Source: JBLIRR01 sp049472395 (lineage in GTDB: Bacteria; SZUA-182; DTGQ01; JBLIRR01). From it: DNA of 64,000 bases. The notes beneath the pieces are model-generated. The model was not told the origin of the DNA and made no database searches. It saw nothing but the letters and a program-made list of their open reading frames with translations. Made by a program: the position numbers and the translations under genes. How positions within the stretch are numbered: the first letter of the stretch is position 1; each line of letters starts with the position of its first letter. Below, in pieces: positions 9,240 through 16,900 of this stretch. The stretch spans positions 1-64,000 of the forward strand of contig JBLIRR010000002.1 in the NCBI GenBank assembly GCA_049472395.1. The letters run 5' to 3'.

Positions 9240-9863
9240 TTATTTGTGAATGAATTGAAACTTCACTTTTTTATCAGTTACATCTCTCAAAAATACAAGA
9301 CCATCTACCGTTTCACCCGGCGCTATTTGTGCACCTCTTAACTCTTTAGAAGTAAAATCTTTTTCAAGATTTTTATTTGCCCGCCATGCCCTCATCATAT
9401 TAAAAAGGCTAATCGGGATTCCTATGGGTATGAATGTGCCTGAGTCACCATCATTTTGAGAATCATCAGATTTATTTATTGTTATAAAAAGAGGGCTATA
9501 CAAGATATAAGGCCACACTAGTTGTTTAAGTTCATATGACGCTGCTTGAGCACTTAACATAGTAACAGGTACATCATTAGCCGTTATCCGCAAATTTTCA
9601 TCCCTTATTGTAAGAGTGGAGCCCGTCTTGTTTGTTACATGCACTCCTATAACGGAAATTCCTCTTTGCTGGGCTTTCTCCCCATATTTATGAGAAAGCG
9701 CGGCAGGGTAATAACTCAACTCAACATTATCTTGAATGTCTGGCTCACTGTATGGTAGTTTTGACAGATCAAGCGCCTTATATGAGTGACTACACCCTAT
9801 AGCCAGAAATAAGAATATAGCAATGATTAACCATCCTTGAGGTTTGAAATATTTTCTTTTCAT
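9240..9863 (-). CDS. Hypothetical lipoprotein
   Basis: 207 residues with a lipoprotein signal: a hydrophobic stretch WLIIAIFLFLAIGC places the lipidated cysteine at about residue 24. The mature part has a beta-rich domain with VHVTNKTGSTLTIRDENLRI and a C-terminal GETVDGLVFLRD segment. Both are typical of small immunoglobulin-like envelope lipoproteins, in which such a segment often follows a conserved APGE motif (IAPGET here). A hydrophobic patch lies mid-protein (VWPYILYSPLFITI). AAGGAG precedes the ATG. It is convergent with the membrane solute-binding gene on its left. I do not recognise a named family. Confidence 0.75.
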   Translation of the reverse strand: MKRKYFKPQGWLIIAIFLFLAIGCSHSYKALDLSKLPYSEPDIQDNVELSYYPAALSHKYGEKAQQRGISVIGVHVTNKTGSTLTIRDENLRITANDVPVTMLSAQAASYELKQLVWPYILYSPLFITINKSDDSQNDGDSGTFIPIGIPISLFNMMRAWRANKNLEKDFTSKELRGAQIAPGETVDGLVFLRDVTDKKVKFQFIHK

Positions 9864-10181
9864 TTTATTCTCCTTATAGCTTTTGTATTGTTCTATTGAT
9901 GATGGGACTTTAACGCAGAAACTTTCTAATAATCATGTTTAATAAAATATCACCTCCTTGTATCAAGAATATAGGATAGACATAGTTGAAGAATCATGGC
10001 GTTTTATTTTGCGAATTTGTTCGTATCTTATATTATATTTAGATATGAATTGATATTTTTTTTATTTTTGATATAAAAATAGATTTTATTCTATAGGATC
10101 AGAGATACTGAGCAGTCTGAACAAGCTTCCTATAGGCAATAAGTGCCTTTATTATTTTGGGTGCTCGCTAGTGAGTGTAAA
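9864..10181. other. Intergenic gap with an orphan ribosome site
   Basis: On the minus strand a perfect AAGGAGGTGATA (9959-9948) is followed by ATG at 9936 and an eight-codon frame (MIIRKFLR, stop at 9910). The real lipoprotein gene starts later at 9863 with its own site. The same arrangement, a strong ribosome site with a very short frame, is seen in other leaders of this island. Nothing else is visible in the gap. Confidence 0.45.
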
Positions 10182-10763
10182 TTAAAAAAATATCTTCAAG
10201 CCTGCACCCGGAGTAATCCTCGTTTCTGTGGCATTTCCGATACTATAGCCCTTAAGGTCCCATTCAATCCATTTTGTATTCAAACCTACATTTACGGCCA
10301 CATGAGGATTAAAGAAATATTCCCATCCAAATTCAACCGCAAATCCAATTGAATCTTCATCAAATTGAGCGCCTGAAATATATTTTGTCTTATTCATTGT
10401 ATAACAAATACCAGTGCTAATATAAATATTTTCTTTATTGTCTGAGGGGGAATGGTACGTTATAGCCGGCACAATTATATAACCTGTATTATACATGTTG
10501 TCACCATCCTGACGTTCAAATGATAACGACACTCCAAGCTCAAGATTATCTATAATAAAATACCCTCCTTCGATTGCCATTTTAATGGTATTGTTATCTT
10601 CACCCTTGTCAAAATTTCTACTTGAAAAAAAACTAGATGATGATCCGCCAAGGGATATACTGCCTTTCTTGATAATACCTGCTTTCGCATAAGCAAGAGA
10701 TAAAAATAGTCCACCGAAAAATACTAATAGAAAAATCATATTCTTTTTTAACAGCGATTTCAT
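10182..10763 (-). CDS. Outer-membrane beta-barrel protein
   Basis: 193 residues with a signal peptide cut after AYAKA (about residue 28). The rest alternates amphipathic strands (GSISLGGSSSSFF, NTIKMAIEGGYFI, LELGVSLSFE, IYISTGICY, HVAVNVGLNTKWIEWDL) and ends in phenylalanine (GAGLKIFF), the usual barrel-assembly signal. The size fits an eight-strand barrel of the OmpA/OmpW-like type. The ribosome site AAGGAAAAG precedes the ATG at 10763, which overlaps the TGA of the short leader frame. It is likely controlled by the sigma-E-like promoter at 10965-10995, as expected for an envelope-stress gene. The specific family is unknown. Confidence 0.8.
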   Translation of the reverse strand: MKSLLKKNMIFLLVFFGGLFLSLAYAKAGIIKKGSISLGGSSSSFFSSRNFDKGEDNNTIKMAIEGGYFIIDNLELGVSLSFERQDGDNMYNTGYIIVPAITYHSPSDNKENIYISTGICYTMNKTKYISGAQFDEDSIGFAVEFGWEYFFNPHVAVNVGLNTKWIEWDLKGYSIGNATETRITPGAGLKIFF

Positions 10764-10888
10764 TTTACTTTTCCTTTCTTCTTAATGCGTGCCTTTGAAT
10801 TTTGTCTTTGCGATAATGAATCATTTTACATAGACTTCATTGGCATAACCTGGTGTATCGCATGAGCTATAAATATAAGGTTTTCCAT
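10760..10888 (-). other. Short leader frame with in-frame stop, coupled to the barrel gene
   Basis: Behind AAAGGAGATGATAA an ATG at 10888 reads 20 residues (MENLIFIAHAIHQVMPMKSM), meets TAA at 10828-10826, and continues in the same frame with NDSLSQRQNSKARIKKKG to a TGA that overlaps the ATG of the barrel gene. The second half matches the C-terminus of the leader protein at 7175-7329 (DSxSQRQN...A.I..KG). The conserved part, the coupling and the strong ribosome site suggest a real small gene or leader peptide. The in-frame stop means it is either decayed or read through. Confidence 0.45.
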
Positions 10889-10964
10889 TTATCATCTCCT
10901 TTCATATGATTCTTTGAAATATTAAAATTAGCTATCAAATGCTTTTATCTCTTTTTTGTAAATT

Positions 10965-10995
10965 ATTAGAACGGCTTCTCTTGATTTTCTTCCAA
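10965..10995 (-). promoter_or_regulatory. ECF (sigma-E-like) promoter, copy B
   Basis: On the minus strand TTGGAAG (10995-10989) and TCTAAT (10970-10965) stand with the 18-base gap after GGAAG seen in all four copies. The AAAAAAGTTTGG extension and the upstream CATACTT and GAATAGTC blocks match copies A and C. The predicted transcript starts about 195 bases before the barrel gene and covers the short leader frame. Confidence 0.5.
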
Positions 10996-11090
10996 ACTTT
11001 TTTTAAGCAATGTAAGTATGTATTTGAGACTATTCTAAAGGAAGTGTCGAGTTTTGCTAGATGGCTATATATGCCCCTACTTGTTTTTAT

Positions 11091-11396
11091 CTACTCTGAT
11101 ATATTCAGGTGAATTGTAGCCTTTGCTGTGTCAGTAAGTGTGATTTTAATAATCGCCACTAATATCGATTGTTTACGATAAAATTTATTCATTATCGTAT
11201 CAACAGCTTTGGCCTCAAGAGGAGGAATGGTGCTTTTTTTAAACTGCCAAATATCATAAAGCTCCTCTAGACCTCCATATAATAAATAGTGCTTTTCCTC
11301 CTCAGTGAGTTTTGCGGCCGCAAGACCTTTTTCTGAAAGGATTCCCATTTTCTCAGGCGGTATCCCCTGATTTTTATTTATTTCATTTTTATTCAT
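11091..11396 (-). CDS. Shortened paralogue of the CHAT-operon middle protein
   Basis: 101 residues from the ATG at 11396, which has AAAGGA eight bases upstream. Residues 11-65 (GIPPEKMGILSEKGLAAAKL, then EEEKHYLLYGG, ELYDIW and TIPPLE) are very close to the N-terminal domain of the protein at 13852-14505, and the DNA is visibly similar there. After that it jumps to a 15-residue tail (AKATIHLNISE) resembling only the last strand of the larger protein. The simplest reading is a duplication followed by an internal deletion that removed the linker and beta domain. It lies 168 bases after the CHAT gene on the same strand and may share its transcript. It may act as a free N-domain; the role is unknown. 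Confidence 0.65.
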   Translation of the reverse strand: MNKNEINKNQGIPPEKMGILSEKGLAAAKLTEEEKHYLLYGGLEELYDIWQFKKSTIPPLEAKAVDTIMNKFYRKQSILVAIIKITLTDTAKATIHLNISE

Positions 11397-11564
11397 CAGG
11401 ATCATCCTTTGCTTCTAAACATTTTTATTAACTTAAATGATAAAACTATTCTTTATCTGCAATATGATAAGTGTGAAAAAATAATAGCTATGAAGAGATG
11501 AATAATTACATTATAGATTTGATAAAAATATAAAATTGGGGCACATGAGAAGACGCATATTATA

Positions 11565-13850
11565 TTAGAGAAAACATTCTTTGAGTTTTTCCTGATAAGG
11601 GTGAAGAAATTTTTTATCAATAGTTGGGGGCGAAGCTGGTGACTTCTGTAATGTCTTAAATAAATCGAAATAGACATCAGTGACACATGTATTCCAACAG
11701 GAGGGTACTGGCTTAGCATTGACCAACGCATCATTTAACTTTTGAAAGTAATGATTATTGTGCGCAAGCTGAGTTAATATAATACTGTTTATGGGTACCC
11801 AATAGAGTTTCTTTGCTATCTTTTCCTGTATCTCAGGACTTAGCAATAATTCTATAAACTTCCTCGCTGATCTTTTGTGCGAAGCATTTTTGGGGATGGC
11901 GAGGAAATCTCCCCCTAGAAGATTGTGGGGAATTGAATTTTTCGCCCATGTAAGACCAGGGTATACAGTAAAGTTATTGAATATCGATGCTTTTTCAAGA
12001 TCCCGTCTACCAAAGCTCCATTGGGGGGCTATATAGACACTCCCCATAATAAGACTGCTATTCGTTATTTGCCAATTACCGAGTTTGATATAACACAATA
12101 AATTCTGTAAAAAATCGATAGCTTTCATACTAGATTCATCGAGAAAATTTACAGGATCGCCGCCTACGGCCCAGATAAGCTCAAGAAGGAATAAAGGGGC
12201 GTCCCTCTCGTATGCAGGGATAATTACTCTTTCTATACCCTGTTGTTCTTTCAATGCCTTAGCACATTGCATTAGTTCCTGATAAGTCCAATCTGCAAGA
12301 AGCCTGTGTGAATCACTCAAGATCTGGTCGATCTTCTGCCTATTTACAAATAGAAGTTTTACAGTGAGGCGAAACGGAATAAAGTACCCCTGCCTTTCAT
12401 TGTTACTGTTAAGAAGCTCTTCGACTTTCGTCATTATTGTTGATTTGCATCTTTGATAAAAATCCGGATAATGTGTGAGATCTTCCAGTTCTTCCTCCAC
12501 CAGGATGTCGCCACGCCTATTAATATCTAACATGACAATATCAATTTTCCTTTTTTCGTGAAGGCTCGTGAGGATCTCCTCTGATGAAACGTTTTTGGTG
12601 ATCGGTATATATAATTTTTTTAAACCGAATTCTACTATTGTTTTTTTGAAAAACTCATATTCATCCGGTGCAAGGCTTACAAGTATCGTAATAGTACGAA
12701 AATACACGATGATACTCACTACAAGCACGATGGTTAAGGCTTTTATTACCCTTGGCAGTGCGTTATTACCTTTATTCCTTTTCCTTGGAGGAGGTTTATA
12801 AATACCATCTTTAACACCAAACCGGGGATCGCCAGAGAGCCGATAAAGCAGGGGGGTAACGGAATCCGGATTTTCCTCGAACACTTTCTTTTTAGCATGT
12901 AATAATGAGGAGGAGGGAGGATTTCCGTCAAAAAGGTTATTGTAAAAATATTTAGCAAATTTTAGAGCTTCACCATCGTTCACCTTTTTAAAAGGCGCTA
13001 TAACTTGCGAAATACCTGCTTTGAGAAATGTTCCCGCTATACCATGCAAATGAGCATCACACCCGCACATACCTGCATCGCAAGAATTTGAAAAAATAAG
13101 CCATGGAACAGAAAGCCCTTTTCTTAATTTCCCAATATCGTGGAGGTTAAATAACTTATTTTTATTTATTTCCCACCCTGTGGAATCTGGATTCCCTGTG
13201 TCATGAGAATGTCCCGCAAAATGGACAACATGATGTATTCTTAAATGATCCAGAAGGACATCCGTGGTCAAGGGCCTATTAATAACTGTCCTATCAATCT
13301 TATATTTATCGGCAAGCTTTTTTAGTTCCATACCCTCATGGTGCGCATATGAGAGATTCCCTATAAGATCTGCAATAATAAGCATTTTATCAAGGTGTGG
13401 CTGTTTTTGAGAATCCCCTTCTTCTTCACCATCCTCCTCCGGCTGCAGAATAATTACTGTCCCTATCTGAAATATGTGCCCTAAAAATTTATCTTTACTG
13501 CTTATATAACAGAGTTCAAAAGGGATATCCGCCCATTCAGGCGGGAGACGGAAGAAGATATCCCCCTCTTCGGCTCTTTCAATTACATTTTTTATCCGGT
13601 GGGGAAATACCCTATGCCAGATCTCATTGCCCCATTCTCTAAGCTTATCTTTGAGTGATGGGATTGTTATAGTTGAGTGGTTATGAGAAAAAATTTGATT
13701 AAGGGATGAAATTATTTCTGCGGGCCGGATTGGGTTAGGTGTCCGTATTTTTCTGGTAATGGCTCTTTGCTGGCCGGATGTCCTATTGACCATGTCCCAT
13801 AGCCAATACTCCTCTTCTCTATTCAGAGTGAGCATAAGCGATAAGGGCAT
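11565..13850 (-). CDS. CHAT caspase-like protease fused through a membrane helix to a solute-binding domain
   Basis: 761 residues in three parts. Residues about 60-345 form a CHAT (caspase-like) domain: the His motif VVHFAGHSH (His214) and the Cys motif LIFSNSCDAG (Cys257) are both intact, preceded by the strand LDKMLIIADL. One membrane helix follows at about 368-388, with a basic PPPRKRNK stretch on its N-terminal side, so the CHAT domain is cytoplasmic. Residues about 395-750 resemble a family-1 extracellular solute-binding protein (ADWTYQELMQCAKAL, LELIWAVGGDPVNF, LLGGDFLAIPKNA, SARKFIELLLSPEIQEKIA) and would be periplasmic. The start is one base after the stop of the middle protein gene, so the two are coupled. 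A transmembrane sensor-protease is the natural reading. Substrate and ligand are unknown. Confidence 0.85.
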   Translation of the reverse strand: MPLSLMLTLNREEEYWLWDMVNRTSGQQRAITRKIRTPNPIRPAEIISSLNQIFSHNHSTITIPSLKDKLREWGNEIWHRVFPHRIKNVIERAEEGDIFFRLPPEWADIPFELCYISSKDKFLGHIFQIGTVIILQPEEDGEEEGDSQKQPHLDKMLIIADLIGNLSYAHHEGMELKKLADKYKIDRTVINRPLTTDVLLDHLRIHHVVHFAGHSHDTGNPDSTGWEINKNKLFNLHDIGKLRKGLSVPWLIFSNSCDAGMCGCDAHLHGIAGTFLKAGISQVIAPFKKVNDGEALKFAKYFYNNLFDGNPPSSSLLHAKKKVFEENPDSVTPLLYRLSGDPRFGVKDGIYKPPPRKRNKGNNALPRVIKALTIVLVVSIIVYFRTITILVSLAPDEYEFFKKTIVEFGLKKLYIPITKNVSSEEILTSLHEKRKIDIVMLDINRRGDILVEEELEDLTHYPDFYQRCKSTIMTKVEELLNSNNERQGYFIPFRLTVKLLFVNRQKIDQILSDSHRLLADWTYQELMQCAKALKEQQGIERVIIPAYERDAPLFLLELIWAVGGDPVNFLDESSMKAIDFLQNLLCYIKLGNWQITNSSLIMGSVYIAPQWSFGRRDLEKASIFNNFTVYPGLTWAKNSIPHNLLGGDFLAIPKNASHKRSARKFIELLLSPEIQEKIAKKLYWVPINSIILTQLAHNNHYFQKLNDALVNAKPVPSCWNTCVTDVYFDLFKTLQKSPASPPTIDKKFLHPYQEKLKECFL

Positions 13851-13851
13851 G

Positions 13852-14505
13852 TTATTCTACCATCTTAATGGCGATGGATGTGATCACATGGCCAGAATCT
13901 GAGATCCTCAGTATATAATTGCCTATTGCAACAGCAGAGAGTGAAATAGTATTACCTAGAGTAGTCCTTACACTCTCGACACACCTTTCTCCTTTAAGGA
14001 GTTCCACCTCAAAAAAGGATTGATCTTTGCCTGCATCCCCTGTAAGGCGAGCATTGATATCTGCGGATCGCTCGTCTCTTCCCACAATTTGAAGATGAAC
14101 CGTCAGTTTCCCCACCTTCTTTAAGAGGGAACACTCGTTTATCTTTTCTTCTCCTCTATGGGCAAAAACGGGAGATCCCAACTGCCAGCTTGGGGGCACT
14201 TTAATTCGTTCACGAAGGTTGCGTAATATGATCAACAATGGTGCTCGCTCTGGTTCCTTTGAGTATTGATCTTCATAAAGAGAGGGGAAATGTCTCTCAA
14301 TTATTGCGTCGATAGTTTCAGGCTCAAGAGGAGGAATGGTCTGTCTTTGGAACTCCCAAATATCATAGAGCTCCTTCAAACCACCATGTAAAAGATAATG
14401 CTTTTCCTCATCAGTGAGTTTTGCGGCTTTAAGACCTTTTTCTGCAAGGATCGCCATCTTTTCTGGTGGTATCCCCACAATTTTATTTTTTTTATCTTTG
14501 CCCAT
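13852..14505 (-). CDS. Two-domain middle protein between sigma factor and CHAT protease
   Basis: 217 residues. The ATG at 14505 is preferred over the TTG at 14550 because its paralogue at 11091 starts at the same distance before GIPPEKM, and it lies just after the sigma stop. Residues 10-70 are helical and charged (IPPEKMAILAEKGLKAAKLT, YLLHGG, ELYDIWEF). A linker of about 40 residues rich in charged side chains and proline follows. The last 100 residues are beta-rich (LTVHLQIVG, ADINARLTG, SFFEVELL, GNYILRISD), like a small Ig-type sandwich. There is no signal peptide or membrane helix, so it is cytoplasmic. Placed between a sigma factor and a protease, it is the obvious candidate for a cleavable anti-sigma-like adaptor; this role is inferred. 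Confidence 0.75.
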   Translation of the reverse strand: MGKDKKNKIVGIPPEKMAILAEKGLKAAKLTDEEKHYLLHGGLKELYDIWEFQRQTIPPLEPETIDAIIERHFPSLYEDQYSKEPERAPLLIILRNLRERIKVPPSWQLGSPVFAHRGEEKINECSLLKKVGKLTVHLQIVGRDERSADINARLTGDAGKDQSFFEVELLKGERCVESVRTTLGNTISLSAVAIGNYILRISDSGHVITSIAIKMVE

Positions 14506-14509
14506 CCTA

Positions 14510-15409
14510 TTATTCTCTGCTATTGAGTATGTTTTTGAGGATTTGCTCAAGCTCTGCGATTATTTCTTTCTCTTTTAAATGTACACTATTTGGGCTATTA
14601 AATCCAAACACCTTTTTGATTTCAGCATTCGGTCTATTATCGTAAAGCTTCATCTGAATAAAAATTTGATCATCCAAAGATATCAGCTTAAAGGCCTCGC
14701 GGAGCGCATCCACCTCTTCGTCATTCCGAATCCCTACCAATTTAATAAGTGCGTCGGGGAATTCTTCAAGTAAAAAGCGATTCCTCTTTATATCACCCTG
14801 TTTGAGCATCTTTTTTATAATCTGCTGACATTTCGCGATTATCCTCTTCTTTCTCACATGAACACTATTTGGATTCTCCCATCCAAAGACCTTTCGTATC
14901 TCCTCTGTAGATCGGTTGTCATAAAACATCATGAAAATGAAAATTTGATCATTCAAGGGCAATAGTAAAATTGCTTCTCGAAGAGCATTTACTTCTTCCT
15001 TATTCTGAAGCCCTATATCCCCAATAAGTAAATCAGGCAGCTCTTTTTCTTTTACAAAAGAAACATCCAATCCTTTCTCAAATATACGATCTTTTTTTAT
15101 TTGATTTAACGCCCCTCTTTTCGCACAGCGATAGCAAATTGTAAATAGGTATGTCGTTAACGCGCATTTACCTTTAAAGGTTCGGAGAACTCTCTTATCA
15201 TCTTTAAGCAAATGGACAATGGTATCATGGAATATCTCGTTCTTATCTATCACATTGAACGTAGCACTTTCAAATTCAGCCGCGATGACCCCTTTGTTCA
15301 CTGCATACCTTATGATTCCCCCATATTCTTCAAAGAATTGTCTCACTGCTTCCGGCTCATCCTTGAGAAAAGCCAATAATAGGCTTCGTTCATTATTATT
15401 TCGGCTCAT
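14510..15409 (-). CDS. ECF-like sigma-70 factor with duplicated region 4
   Basis: 299 residues. Residues about 12-110 match sigma region 2 (AVRQFFEEYGGIIRYAV, EIFHDTIVHLL, ALTTYLFTICYRCAKR). Two copies of a region-4-like unit of about 90 residues follow (about 118-206 and 211-299), each reading ALREA, LxDQIFIxM, YDNR, EI.KVFG, NPNSVH or SPNSVH, and a closing helix. Ordinary ECF factors have one such unit and about 200 residues. The tandem copies differ at many positions, so the duplication is not recent. GAAGG precedes the ATG. The gene leads an operon with the middle protein (8 bp before it) and the CHAT protease, and has a sigma-E-like promoter upstream, so autoregulation is likely. Confidence 0.85.
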   Translation of the reverse strand: MSRNNNERSLLLAFLKDEPEAVRQFFEEYGGIIRYAVNKGVIAAEFESATFNVIDKNEIFHDTIVHLLKDDKRVLRTFKGKCALTTYLFTICYRCAKRGALNQIKKDRIFEKGLDVSFVKEKELPDLLIGDIGLQNKEEVNALREAILLLPLNDQIFIFMMFYDNRSTEEIRKVFGWENPNSVHVRKKRIIAKCQQIIKKMLKQGDIKRNRFLLEEFPDALIKLVGIRNDEEVDALREAFKLISLDDQIFIQMKLYDNRPNAEIKKVFGFNSPNSVHLKEKEIIAELEQILKNILNSRE

Positions 15410-15795
15410 TTTTAGAACCTTCTTTCCTCAAACCTTTTCACTGTCTTATCAAGAAAGAAAAAGAAAAGTAAGAATCTGATTTTTCTATAATTAAGTTTAT
15501 CAAAAGTATAATTATAAATATTAATTCTGTCAACAGACTCATAGCCTATAGCACGGAGCCACAATCAATTTAATCGTATCATACTTAAATAACCGGAACC
15601 CCCCTCTATTTTCTCATTGAATTTAACGCATATATGGTTAATTAATAAGGCGATTACTATGTATTTTAATATAGCTCCGCTCCCTCGATTACATCTCTAT
15701 TGATTAGCCATCAGTCAAGCATCAGCTTAATTAATCTGTGAAAGAAAAGGATCTAGAGAAGTTTTGCATAATATTGCATCCTTATCTTTATCTAT
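15410..15795 (-). other. Long 5' leader of the sigma-CHAT operon
   Basis: If promoter copy C is used, the transcript carries a leader of about 380 bases. Near its start, AAGGATG precedes ATG at 15769 and an 11-codon frame (MQNFSRSFSFTD, stop at 15731). No clear hairpin, riboswitch or terminator is seen in the rest. The length leaves room for post-transcriptional control. Confidence 0.35.
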
Positions 15796-15826
15796 ATGTG
15801 AGCAGATTCTTTCTATTTCCTTCCAA
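15796..15826 (-). promoter_or_regulatory. ECF (sigma-E-like) promoter, copy C, upstream of the sigma gene
   Basis: On the minus strand TTGGAAG (15826-15820) and TCACAT (15801-15796) have the same spacing as copies A, B and D. Just upstream, CCAAACTTT and AAAGTTTGG form a perfect 9-base dyad around a 13-base centre, ending in the GTTTGG of the -35 region. The AAATAGTTC block is also shared. It faces the sigma-CHAT operon, the arrangement expected for an autoregulated ECF factor. Confidence 0.5.
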
Positions 15827-16190
15827 ACTTTTTCAAAGAAGCACAAAGTTTGGGTAAAGAACTATTTTATAGATGATTGTATTATGGCTGTTGCAGTAAT
15901 GTGAGAAATCACTGGCAGAAAACTTGTTCTAGGGAAGATAGGACTCTTACAGACACAAGTGATTTCAATAACACTGTGCTTGCTATATATATGAATCAGA
16001 TGCAAATTTACACCACTACTTCAGGATAAGTGGCATAAAAATGGCTTAAAAAGATACGAGGTTTAATATATTTATCTAGTGTTAATATAAGAACCACATT
16101 TTTTCATATAAGTGGGTAAGCAAGTGTCACGGTGCTTGCACTCCCACACCTTCAGCAAGAGCACGCATCTCCCCAGCAAGCACCCCGCCG
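15827..16190. other. Intergenic gap
   Basis: An AT-rich stretch upstream of promoter copy C. I see no open frame with a ribosome site, no RNA gene and no repeat. Its right end (about 16125-16190) becomes GC-richer and leads into the DUF433-like remnant. Confidence 0.4.
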
Positions 16191-16340
16191 CTTGAGATTA
16201 TATTAAAAAAATTATCAGAAGGAATGGAAATAAAAGAACTATTAGAAGCGTATCCTCATTTGACTAAGGATGATGTTTTAGCAGCACTTTCTTATTCTGC
16301 TGAAATGGTATCAAAGGAAGAATTAATTACCACCATCTAA
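16191..16340 (+). pseudogene. C-terminal remnant of a DUF433-type antitoxin-like gene
   Basis: Fifty codons read EIILKKLSEGMEIKELLEAY, then PHLTKDDVLAALSYSAEM, and end at TAA 16338-16340. This is the second half of the small DUF433 helix-turn-helix fold (usual pattern: I-x-x-L-x-E-G, then Y-P-x-L-x-x-E-D-I-x-A-A-L-x-Y). The first strand and the GGxPxIxGTRIPV segment that normally precede it are missing, and no start codon with ribosome site is present. No partner toxin gene is seen. It is a dead fragment. Confidence 0.55.
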
Positions 16341-16458
16341 ATAATATCCATAAGTAAAATTATTTTGATAATAGGAGCGCATTTAAGAGGAAAATTTTGC
16401 ACCGGATTTTTTATGCGATGGGCGCTTATAATTCGTTGAAATAATTGAGTTTAAATAG

Positions 16459-16819
16459 TGGAGGCGGCGGGAGTCGAACCCGCGTCCGAAAATCTTCAGT
16501 ACAAGACGTCTACATGCGTAGCTCTGTTTTTAATCTCGCTATCAGATCCTCCCAGAGTCAAGATTATCTAATAACTAGCCTCTCAAGTTTTGCTTATAGC
16601 TTCAAGGCCAGCTATAAGCTATTCTGTGCTTTATGACATCCTTTTCATCATCCACAGAAAAAATAATGAAAGGACGTAGCCACACTTATTAAGCGGCTAA
16701 TGCCATTTGGCTTGTGCTATATGTATTGGCACTTAAATTTTCCCATTGGATTTACGAGTCAATGGAGCTCGGCATGCAATCCTGCCCTCAATTATTCCCG
16801 TCGAAGCCGTATCGCCCCC
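16459..16819 (-). ncRNA. ssrA: Transfer-messenger RNA (tmRNA)
   Basis: One-piece tmRNA that rescues stalled ribosomes and tags the nascent protein. The 5' end GGGGGCGATACGGCTTCGAC and the 3' end with T-arm GGTTCGACTCCC and CGCCTCC form the tRNA-like acceptor (GGGGGCG pairs with CGCCTCC). The CCA is not encoded; the genome reads ACTA. The tag frame reads ANTYSTSQMALAA before TAA, ending in the LAA degron typical of ClpXP/ClpAP targets. It lies directly downstream of smpB, whose product it needs. It has its own strong promoter at 16867-16894. The annotated ends are deduced from acceptor pairing. Confidence 0.96.
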
Positions 16820-16866
16820 TTTTTATTATTTGTCAATCATCCTTACAACCAGCTACACTCACATAA

Positions 16867-16894
16867 AGTATAGCATAAATACCCAAAATGTCAA
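16867..16894 (-). promoter_or_regulatory. Housekeeping promoter of ssrA
   Basis: On the minus strand TTGACA (16894-16889), a 16-base spacer and TATACT (16872-16867) with an extended TGC just before the -10. It is a near-consensus sigma-70 promoter placed about 45 bases before the mature tmRNA end, inside the smpB-ssrA gap. Confidence 0.8.
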
Positions 16895-16900
16895 TAAAAT

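Noticed and set aside
11453..11734. 93-codon minus-strand frame
   Set aside because: It overlaps the end of the CHAT gene in another frame and has no ribosome site or motif.
16459..16500. tRNA gene suggested by GGTTCGACTCCC
   Set aside because: The T-arm belongs to the tmRNA; no anticodon arm is present.
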